Shown here: one piece after another, positions 55,236-64,000 of the stretch
Layout of the letters: every line of letters begins with the position of its first letter
Position numbering within the stretch: the first letter of the stretch is position 1
Made by a program: the position numbers and the translations under genes
Assembly (NCBI GenBank): GCA_033439795.1
Contig: JAUTDP010000002.1
Span: 1,302,001 to 1,366,000 of the forward strand
Length of the DNA stretch: 64,000 nucleotides
DNA from: Sordaria brevicollis
Taxonomy: Eukaryota; Ascomycota; Sordariomycetes; Sordariales; Sordariaceae
Direction: 5' to 3'
Notes under the pieces: generated by a model
Databases searched by the model: none
The model's input: the letters and a program-made list of their open reading frames with translations, nothing else
What the model was told of the DNA's origin: nothing

Positions 55236-57051
55236 GTTGGAGGGGAGGGGCGGGTGTATAAGGTATCATACACGAGCACTACCTGCTACTTCTAGTTCGG
55301 CTACGTGGTAGATTATCTACCGTGGAGCATAGGTATGATGCAGATGATGATGAGTCCTTTAGTGATAGCACTATTTGTTCTTCGGACTACTATGGCGAGC
55401 AAGCGGCCTTCTTCAGGGCTTGAAGCACAACAATGCTGTGGATCTCATCATTGGGGTACCTCTAGGTACATACAAGAAAAAGGGGATCATTTATGTAATG
55501 ATATAAATCTTTGGCAAATGGATTAACGGCAGCGGAAGGACGAAGGGTAAAAACACCATAAACCTGGTGATCTTTCCTTTTATGTATTTAGCTGTCGGTT
55601 TCAGTGCTTGAGGTGGGTGTGTTGACTTACCCGGCTGGTCTACACGTGCCGCGCATGTCACATACACAAGCACTGCCATCCCTCCCATAGTAAGATTGTT
55701 ATTGTCCAATGTTCTATGCTATCCCTGTTGTGATGTGTGCAGTTTTGTTGGTGTTTGTAATTTTCCTTGTTGTACGTATTCAGTTTTGTGATTCCAAGTG
55801 TTGTGCTTGCCGAAGTGTGGTACCTACCTCCTGGTACAACCTTACACGGGGCAGTGACGGTGTTACAACCGGGATGTACAATATCTGTTGAAATAGCAGC
55901 AACAATGCCAGTAACAAATGCAGAAATGAATTCAAGTATGCGTGCCGTTCGTAGGTGAACTACGAGATAGCAAAATTGACGGTGATGGAACTTGGACGGA
56001 AAATGAGAAAGAAACACAAAACCCGACGCATAAAAGAAGTTACCATGCTCAAAGGATTTGTTAGTTGCTGCTGCAGTGTCTTGACTTCATATAACACAGT
56101 TTTTTTTCTGGGAATTGGAAAACTTGAAAGAACGTAAATACAACTTTGTATGTGGGAAGGTTTTGTCTCTACCTCTACCGCTAGTTAAAAGACATGCAAA
56201 CTGTTGGACTTGTGCATTAAGACACCATCTTTAAGACAGAATAAAAACTCGTTAGGTTCTTTACTAGTACCCTTATCATCTCTTACCTACATCCTGTTAC
56301 TCGAATCGGTATGGAAAATAAAGACTATACCACCACAAAAACGATGAGAACCATATTAAAATTTACTGAATAGGCTAGAGGAATAGAAATAGATCTCCAG
56401 GAGGGAAGCGGATAACATAACAAGTAAAACATCTTTGTGACGGAAGTTCTTTAACCCATCTCAGAAGCAGGGAGGGATAGCCACAAAGACGTGACTACCG
56501 AGATGATGTTCACTATGTGAGAGTAAGGTTTTCGGAAGAAACAAAGTTTCTTATTTATTTGAATTATATTTTGTCTTGCTTACTACCTTACAACTGCTTG
56601 TCCTTCTCTGTTTTTCTTTCCAACCTTCCTTGATACTTAGGGAGTTATTTTATATCCTTATTTCCTGTCCTTTCCATGTGATGTTCCAAAACTCATTGCA
56701 TGACCTGTAGTGTTCAAGCAGTGTTCCTGATTAGCTCATCTGTCTCAATGCAATGCATCCTCCAAATCAGCTCACTCTTTCCTAATGTCCTGTCTCTCCC
56801 ATGACTAAAAAAAAAAATCCCTGAGGAGTCCTTCAAAAGACAATCCTACAAAAGACTTTTCGAAAGAAATCTGAAAACATATCTGAAAAGGAATCTGCGA
56901 CCTAGCCCTATACCCATGTAGGTACTTATCAATGTGCCCCATTTTATTGCCTACCTACTTTACCATCGGAGTAAGCGGAACCAAAGCAATTACCGCTCTC
57001 TATTGATGTATAGTACCTAGAGAAATTTGCCAGTACCTATCTGTATATACT
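55236..57051. other. 1.8-kb intergenic stretch between convergent genes
   Basis: AT-richer sequence between the stop codons of the recombinase and the SNF2 gene. Only short, unsupported frames. No terminal repeats recognised. Confidence 0.45.
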
Positions 57052-59944
57052 TTAAAGTCGCGGCATCATGATCCTCTGGCCATCCTTGCGAACGACGTTT
57101 TTAAGCAACTTGGCTTTTACCTCAGTTTTGGACTTGGTACGACTGATGATAAGGTCATCGATGGCTGAATCAGTCAATATGTCCCAGATCCTAACACTTC
57201 GCTCTTGGCCCATCCTCCAAATTCGCCCGATAATCTGATCACGTAGACCAGGGGCCCAGTACGGCTCGCAGATAATCAGGTCCGAAGCTCCGGTAACGTT
57301 AATGCCAATTCCTCCACAAGTTGAAGAAATCAGCAGGATTGAATAATCCTTAGAGACACACAACGGCTGATTGAACGTTCTTAATACCGCGTCCCGTTGC
57401 AGAATTGGCATCGTTCCGTTGTATTCAACAACTTTGGCTTGTGTCAAGTATTTTAGCCCGCTTAACGAAAGAGTTGTATCCTTAGCTCTCCAACCTGCGA
57501 CCAAATGACCAAATGCTGTACCGGCCACGTCGTTGTGAGTGTATGTGTTTCCAAGGTTTGAGACTCGACGGATTGCTTCGTGTATAATATCGAGGAACTT
57601 CACAGATGTGGCAGTGATCATAATCTTATGTCTACACTGCTCATTTTGGTCCTCTTCGTTATCTTCGTCGTCTGTAAAGATCTCATTATGAGCCAGAGGC
57701 GTTTGTTGCTTCTTGCTACCAGTCTCAAATATTTTGAGAACGGTTTCGACAATAACGCGCACTTTGGGGGAGAATATGGCGTTGTGTTCGGCATTTCTTA
57801 GCTTATTGAGCCATTTAATCGTATATTCATGGTCGCTTCGACCTCTGGTTTGGGTGGTAGGTGATGTACCGGATGCCCATGTAGTTTCAACCACTTCCTC
57901 GTTATCGTCATCGTCCTCCTCTCCATCTAGATCTAGGTCGCATCCGAATTCAGGATTTATATCCTCCTGTTCGTATTCAGGGTCGGCTGCCTCATCGTCA
58001 TCCTCAAATTCCTCTTTGTAATTAATTACCGGTCGGCGTCTGAGGTGATGGCTGGGACCAACAGTGGGACTTGCTGGTTGCCCGTGGTCTCTTAGAGGTA
58101 CTGACTGCGACTGAGCAGCATTATTCTCCTCGTTATCTTCTAGTAATGATTCAGTTAATAAACGGTTGGAGTCAATTTGGCGAGCCAACGTCAAGTGCCG
58201 GAAACCCTGTTGAACAAGTTGTGCCCTTCTCAATTGGTGATTCGGACGCCTAGCTAAGCGTAGACACTGTTGAGCTTTCTTTACTGCTTGCGAAATGTCC
58301 GTACGGGCTTCTGGGTCTGCGTCAAACACAACCTTGATAGTATGCTCTTCTTTTTCTGGTAAATCCAATACCGACTTGGGTCTCGCCACGGTCAGCCTTA
58401 GGAGGAGGCGTGATAAGATGGCCAAGTGGGTATCATCTGGGCGTACCAGTCGATCGGCCATTCCGCCACCCATTGTACGGATGAAGTGCGATTTGTTGTC
58501 GAATAGCGGGCATGGAAATAAGAGGAAGAGTGACAGAAGGTCATCCCAGTGGTTATACACAGGAGTGCCGGTTAATAAAAAGATGTGATCGTACTCCAAT
58601 GCCCGAACCGCTGCTGCAAGTAGTGTTGTTTCGTTTCGGGCATCGTGCGCTTCATCAAAAATAACGACACGAATATTTCTTCCCAATAAAGAATATAAAG
58701 GCGAGTAGAGTATCGGCAATGGATGCTTAGACGTACGGTCACCTGCGTTGATAATCCTTAAGTTGTCCATGGCTTGTTGCGTCGTGTGCTTGATATACTG
58801 GTGTCGTACTTGGCTTTGGCTGCAGATTACAATGTCGAAGCTTAATAAGTCGTAGGCCGGGTATACTCCGGTGTCAAGAATTAGAACCGACGGCTGGTGA
58901 TCCTGCATCATGTGTCAGTCATGTTGTTTTTTGTCGTCGATCTTTGCCTAGCAGGATATAAATAAGCCTGCAGGGAGTCTCTTCACTTACAATTGCAAAA
59001 TGTTTCCGTATTTCGTCCAGCCACTGCAAAACACACGATTTTCGCGTGATGACCAAGACGTAGCCAGAGCCTGGAAGATCCCGTTTCAACTTAATCGCCG
59101 CCACAAGGGCCGTCAGCGATTTTCCCAAACCCATCTCGTCGCAGAGCAACGCTCCTCGGAACGGTGAGTGAGCCAGTCGGCATAGTCTTACTACACCGCT
59201 CGCCTGCCATGGCTGCAACTTGCTTTGAAGTATGTCAGACAACCCGTCAGTAGGGCTTGGTTGAAGTTTATGAAGCTTCCTCTATTAAGTAGTAAAAGTC
59301 AACGATTAGGTATCTTCTCAATATACGCCTGGCTTGGTCACCTCCAGGGTTGACGAGTGCCCGTCTAAATGGATGATACTGCACTTACACATTCGTCGTC
59401 AAATGATTTCTCGGTGACGAAACCCCTTGCACTCTCGCGCTTGTTCCCGACCCTTACAGTCTCTGAAAATGCTGCATCTGGTTGCTTGGAATCTTCCAAG
59501 ACGGTTTCGATTGTCTTGCTGCGTTTTTGGACTTCGCCTATCAGTGGATCATAATCATCGTCATTGTTTTGGTCGTGTGTCGCATCGAGCTTATTAGTGT
59601 TTGGATGCCTTAGATGTTGCGTTTTTTTGGTCTGTAGGGTATAGGGACCGACAGCGGCGCTGGGCCTTGTCCACGATAATGGATTGTTGGCTTTCAAGGA
59701 AACGGAGTAATCGAGCTTGAGCTGGGAGAACGATTCGATGGCTTTTTGTTTTTCCTTGCGAACATGGTCCATAAACGCCAAAGTTGCCGGGTCCCTAAAG
59801 TAATCAGTCAGTGAGTCACTTCGGTGATCCCCTCCCCCACTCCTCCTGAGAAAAAAGGAAGGAAAAGGTGAGCGTATTTTGATACATGGGCAGTGGCTGG
59901 CTGATAGAGGGTGTAACCTACATATTGCGTTTGTGATTATCCAT
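57052..59944 (-). CDS. SNF2-family DNA-dependent ATPase within the putative insert
   Basis: 873 aa in four exons: 59,944-59,922, 59,845-59,389, 59,281-58,991 and 58,902-57,052 (introns of 76, 107 and 88 bp). An alternative first acceptor at 59,795 is also in frame and shortens the protein by 17 aa. Helicase motifs: I (D-E-M-G-L-G-K-S, residues about 208-215), II (D-E-A-H, 340-343), III (L-T-G-T-P, 367-371), V (S-T-C-G-G-I-G-I-N-V, about 784) and VI (Q-I-I-G-R-I-W-R-M-G-Q, about 813-823). A very acidic, disordered insertion (E/D-rich, about 555-595) sits between the lobes. No RING finger, bromodomain or chromodomain is seen, so it is not a typical Rad5/Rad16. Such ATPases remodel protein-DNA complexes; a link to the recombinase is inferred from co-location. 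Confidence 0.85.
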
Positions 59945-61124
59945 TGCGTGACTGCTTTCACGGTTGACCTCTTCAGTCGGCGTTGCGATGGGGAGTTGCA
60001 CTTGATATGATGAAGATATTCGTCTCGATAAACTACTTATTTGCTTGGTGTCTTTGCTGGAAAGGAAGAGGGAGAGGAAGAAGGACATGGAGAGGAAGAG
60101 GGGATTGACTGAGGCTTCTTATACCCAAAGATTGCACAGCCGCTCTTAGTCTGCGGTCTCGTCTTTCCTACCTTAGGCTTATGAAACCCTCGTCCTAAAT
60201 ATTGGAGAGTTACATGGTCGGTATCCTACACGTATCAGATAAAAACACGGCGGCGTTACCGTCAAATGGAAGGAATTGAAGATGGGACTTAAATGGAGGT
60301 TTAACTTTCGACTGGTCAGTCTACAACCGCGGTGGAAACAAATCAGTCTATCTGATCTAACCACAGATCTGACTACAAATCTAACTGAGTGGGTCAAATC
60401 CAAGGTCAACTCTAATCTAATCTAATCTGTTTGCAAATATCTGCAGATATCATACCTGTGGGTAACTGGGATGTACAGACCTAAGGGTTGGGGTGGGTCG
60501 ATCTTTCAGGGGTCAAAAACATGACTTTTTGCATCTCTACCTGTAAGGTCACGAACAGCAACAAGCTGATCAAATCAATAGATTGGTGATACTGTTATAG
60601 AAGAGAGGAGAGGAGAGGAGAAGAAAAGAAAGCGGATCTGGAAGGTCTGGAGGTTTAGAAATGTGATGGTCAGGACAAGGGCATGGCACAGGCCAGGCAC
60701 AGGTGAATGTGCTGGTCAGTGTGCAACCCAGTGAATGCCAGACCCACCAACACTACACTTGCTACCGGTGCTGCAAACGCTGCGGAGTAGCGTGCCGGTA
60801 TTCAGATAGAAAGGCGCGATTGCGCGAGAGGGCTCATAACCTCTTGGACCACAGGTACAAGGCAAAGATGAGAGAGTAGATGATATTGTCTCGAAGAGAA
60901 CAGGCTACGAACGAACGCAATGAAAAGCTAGCTAAGTGCGGTGGTGCTGGGACAGTGGGACCTAGCTAGTCACGTAAGAGGTAAAGGCCAGCTGGGGCGC
61001 AAGACTACCCCTAACACAATGATTCTACCGGGTTACCAAGAGGGCGGGCAGATATTTAGTCCAAATCTGAGGTTAGATTTGATGATTTGCTTGACTATTT
61101 ATTCCTTGTTTACGGAGGAACTCC
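59945..61124. other. Right edge of the putative insert, no supported gene
   Basis: Promoter side of the SNF2 gene, then simple repeats: CTAATCTAATCTAATC near 60,412-60,428 and GAGGA units at 60,601-60,630. A small AAATCT/AGATTT hairpin lies at 61,063-61,080, and GGAG-GAA-CTCC (61,114-61,124) ends exactly at the tRNA junction. Confidence 0.5.
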
Positions 61125-61162
61125 TTAAGAGTCTCACGCTCTACCGATTGAGCTAGCCGGGC
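61125..61162 (-). pseudogene. tRNA-Lys(CUU) 5' half
   Basis: On the minus strand: acceptor GCCCGGC, TA, D stem GCTC, loop AATCGGTA, GAGC, G, anticodon stem TGAGA and loop CTCTTAA with anticodon CTT. These 38 bases match canonical positions 1-38 and include an A box. The next bases (GGAGTTCCTCC) do not continue the tRNA. No T arm or 3' acceptor occurs within the following 200 nt, so an intron-containing intact gene is excluded. The matching 3' half is at 43,325-43,354. Confidence 0.85.
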
Positions 61163-61488
61163 AAGCGGCTATCAATCACTCCTTGATGTTTGGTGGTGAC
61201 GTTTCTTACCCTTATAAGCTCAAGATTACTGCAACCTACCACCACCCAATGCTTGTACCCGATGATGATGACTCGCCGTAAACACTCTAGAATAGTACAG
61301 AGTACTTTTGTAGAGTTCCCAGTAGCGGTAGGTATGTAGCAAGAAAAACATTTACTTTATATATTTCCTAGTAATTACCCTTTGGATTTCGACAAGTCGG
61401 TAACATACGCTCATCATACATCGCATTCTCCAAAATCGACGCCCCGCCTACGGCGACAACTAGATTGGGTGAGGTCCTCTTCCTCAGA

Positions 61489-64000
61489 CTATCTTCTCCA
61501 CTTCCCCTTGCCCTTGCCGCCAGGTAAAGTTGGCACCTGTCTCAGGGCCAAGATTCTCTGAGCAGCATGCTCCGACGCAATAACGATCATCGCTGACGGG
61601 TTACCGGTGGTCATGCCAGGGAAGATGGAGGCGTCAACAACGAAGAGATTATCGGTACCGTACACCTTGGTGTTGAGGTCAACGACAGCACTACCTCCAG
61701 TGCGGCCATCATCCTTGCCGAGTTTGGCCGTTCCCATCCAATGGTTGGAGCGACGGTTGGAGGGTGAGACGATCATCTACAGAAACCGAATTGTCAGTAA
61801 CATTCATTCAGTCTTGGAGGGTAAAACAGCAACTCACATTGTTGACAAATGACTCGACAGTGGTGTTTGGGGGAGGCAAGACCCAAGAGATATTGGGAAT
61901 AACGTTGAGCGCTGCCTGGAGGTTCTTGATGCCCTGGATGACGGTCTCCTTGTCGACGTCATTGTGAAGGTAAGGGTGCTCGGCCACAATGGTGTCGAGG
62001 CCTGTTGAAATGGTCATTCGACCTCTAGAAACAACACCTCTTCCGAGATATTGGCTCAGAGTCATAGCGTTCTTGGAAGTAGTGTACTGGTCGCTTCCCT
62101 CCACGCGAGCAGTCCATTGCAGGGTGCGAACGATACCATCCGAGCCCCTGAGTTCATCCCACATCTGCAGCGTAAATTGTTAGCAAGACTATCTTAGCTC
62201 ACTATGTCTGAGGCCACGTACCAAAGGACCAATATTGGGAGCAGCCTGGGCGAGGATTCCAGATCTGTTTCGAAGGTAGGCGGTCTTGTCGCCTTCATTC
62301 GGCGTATTCCAAGCCTCGTAGAAGTCATAAAAGACCACATCAGGATGGGTGACAATAAGGTCAGTGTTGAGATGGTCAAGGAGGTTGTATCCAACGGGAA
62401 GGTTGATCCATTGGTCCTTGGCAATGAACGTCGGTCCATCAGCCGACTCCTTGATGACCTCGAGCTGATCAGTAGGTCCAATGCCGCCTGTATTGTGTCT
62501 GTCAGCATACAAGCAATCCCATGCATTGTCGTACAATATCATGACTTACTGCGAAGGAGAAGCTTGGCAGAACCGAAGGTGCCTGCAGCAAAGATAACAC
62601 GGCCAGTGTTAGGAGTCACGTTGATAGTTCCGCTAAGGCCACCATCTGCCAAGCATTCGAGTTCAACACCTGTGACACGGCTTCCATTGCGGACAGCCCT
62701 TCTCACCGCAGCGTTGGTCAAAAGAGTGAACTGCTTGCGGCCTGCTGCCGAGACGAGATAGGTTGCCAAAGGACCACCTCTCTCGCCCTTAGCAAACATG
62801 AAGGTGCTGTGACCGAAGGTGTGGTTCTTCTGATTGTACGCCTCATTAGGAATTACTTCCTTCCAGCCGCTCTTGCTGAGACCGCTGGCCAGGACGTTGA
62901 ACCCCTCTTGCCGGTATAGCTTTCCGTCTTGAGAAGGATGCCATGTTCCGGGAATGCGAGCGAACACACGGTTAGTGGCCAGCAGGGTATCCCTCGACTT
63001 CCAACCCTCGGGGAAGTTGTAGTCCCAATCTTGAGGATGCGGCTATGGTTCACGGTTAGGGAATGTCTTTCACGGCCACCGAATATGGAGCAACTTACCT
63101 TCCACCACAGGCCAGCATTAACAGCTGTTCCTCCGCCCAAGACACATCCGGCCATTTGGTCGGTATCTGTACAAGCGATGCCGGCAGAGTCAACCCAGAT
63201 CTGATTGCAAAGACCAGGAACGTCGAAGCGAGTCAAGTTCGTGCCTTCTAGCCATTCGGGCTTCAGGGTACCCTGCCATCTTCCGGTGGAAGGAGGTCCC
63301 TTTTCGATCAACAGAACACTCTTTCCGGCCTCGCTGAGCTTGTCCGCAACCGGGATACCACCGGCACCAGCACCAACGATAATGTAGTCATATGTCTTGC
63401 TCGGGGCTGGTGTGCAGGCTGGGACGGGCTCTGCTGTTGAAGTGGGCTCAGCTGGCGGCTCACTTCCAGTTGGTGCAGGATCAGACGCTCTACCGATTCG
63501 GCACACGTTAGTACCTTCTAGTGGTACACAAGCAAAGAGAAGGGGCAAACGTACCCGGAACAATCAGCAGTTGTCGTCTTCGTAGCCAAGGCAGCCCAAG
63601 CCGAGTAAGAGCTGTGTGGGACATTCTCGAGGGGAGCTCCGTATTGACCGAATCCATTGTCATGGAAGCCGGGAACGGCCTTGTCGGGGCATGTTGGGTT
63701 TTGAAGGTTTCCCTTCGCAGCAGCACGCCCCAGAATAAGAAGACCACTGCTGGTCGACACACTTCCCCTGTTTCCTCCTTGGTTCCACGCCAGGCAGTCT
63801 TGACATCGGTAAACCAGTTCGAATTGGGTAGAGTTGACAGTGGCAGAGATCTGAGTAAGGGTGGCGTTTCCGGTGTAGAGTCCCGGAACATTATACCCAG
63901 ATGCGTAGCGGAAAGATGTATAAACCTGCCCCTTTGACGCCCAAGCCATGAGTAACAGAGCTTGGGTCATCTGGCCGGACTGGCCATGGGAGACACCGCA
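61489..64000 (-). CDS. Cellobiose dehydrogenase, 5' end beyond the window
   Basis: 736 residues are visible in six exons: 64,000-63,555, 63,489-63,099, 63,042-62,550, 62,487-62,222, 62,164-61,838 and 61,776-61,489 (introns 56-65 bp, all GT-AG, frames consistent). The first exon holds most of a haem b cytochrome domain (C-G-V-S, M-A-W-A-S, T-S-F-R-Y-A-S-G-Y, F-E-L-V-Y-R-C-Q-D-C-L-A-W). A Pro/Thr/Ala-rich linker follows (about 150-190). Then comes a GMC flavin domain with Y-I-I-V-G-A-G-A-G-G-I-P, C-V-L-G-G-G-T-A-V-N-A-G, and the catalytic S-N-H-W-M and T-G-N-P-S-A-M. The enzyme oxidises cellobiose outside the cell and passes electrons to lytic polysaccharide monooxygenases. It ends L-P-G-G-K-G-K-G-K-W-R-R with no cellulose-binding module. 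The signal peptide should lie past 64,000. Confidence 0.92.

Larger units (their letters stand above)
43355..61124. mobile_element. Putative 17.8-kb tyrosine-recombinase element inserted in tRNA-Lys(CUU)
   Basis: The limits are set by the two halves of one tRNA-Lys gene, which lie on the same strand in the order expected for an insertion. Joined, the halves lack only five bases (3' strand of the anticodon stem) of a standard 73-base tRNA. The interior encodes an intact tyrosine recombinase, a SNF2-family ATPase and three unrecognised proteins, and holds tandem repeats, telomere-like repeats and long homopolymers. I see no terminal inverted repeats shared by both ends and no target duplication. 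A single insertion event is inferred; stepwise insertions or repair of a break are possible. The recombinase is about 9 kb from the nearer edge in the left direction, unlike classical Starship captains, which sit at one end. Confidence 0.5.

Noticed and set aside
60900..61162. An intact tRNA-Lys with an intron at 61,162 downward
   Set aside because: No 3' anticodon stem, T arm or acceptor strand appears within 200 nt after the CTT anticodon loop.
51600..64000. A classical Starship with the recombinase at its left edge and cargo to the right
   Set aside because: The recombinase orientation would allow it, but no edge signal is visible near 51.6 kb and the right limit would cut through a normal CDH gene; the tRNA halves give a better-supported boundary. 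It is not fully excluded.

Overview
The window looks like a chromosome segment of a filamentous ascomycete, most likely a sordariomycete. The first 14 kb carries heavy repeat-induced point mutation (RIP): CpA and TpG are almost absent, TpA is in excess and CpG is kept. Introns are short (56-127 bp for most) with CTRAC-type branch sites. HET, CDH, BTB, CAP59-type glycosyltransferase and arrestin-like genes fit the same group.

1-13,990 is a RIP-mutated nest of transposable elements. A complete chromodomain-bearing Ty3/gypsy retrotransposon (582-9480, 298-bp LTRs, AAATA target duplication) sits inside a minus-strand Mutator-like transposase, whose two parts flank it. A small inverted-repeat element (11,565-11,985) and a Fot1/pogo-like transposase remnant (about 11,990-13,900) follow. 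Base composition switches sharply near 13,990.

14,000-43,300 is gene-bearing. It holds three spliced BTB genes and a BTB pseudogene, a C2H2 factor, a decayed tyrosine-recombinase copy beside a decayed zinc-finger array, tRNA-Gly(GCC), and two tandemly duplicated single-pass membrane proteins. A CAP59-type mannosyltransferase, a secreted protein, an ankyrin protein, a small Ser-rich protein, a HET-domain gene, tRNA-Thr(AGU) and an arrestin-like gene complete the stretch.

43,325-61,162 is the most interesting part. A tRNA-Lys(CUU) gene on the minus strand appears cut in two. Its 3' half (variable loop to discriminator) lies at 43,325-43,354 and its 5' half (acceptor to anticodon loop) at 61,125-61,162. 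The halves are in matching order and orientation, their acceptor strands pair, and only the five bases of the 3' anticodon-stem strand are missing. The 17.77 kb between them carries an intact three-exon tyrosine recombinase (898 aa, R...YxxR...H...Y plus two zinc fingers) with three 146-bp repeats directly upstream, a SNF2-family ATPase, three unrecognised proteins, a hairpin exactly at one junction, short interstitial telomere-like repeats and long homopolymers. I infer that this is a large mobile element inserted into a tRNA gene, in the broad class of Crypton/Starship tyrosine-recombinase elements, but the recombinase is central and not at an edge.

61,489-64,000 is a six-exon cellobiose dehydrogenase gene running off the right edge. 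Start codons and introns were placed by eye from ATG, GT-AG, branch-site and frame; no search was run.
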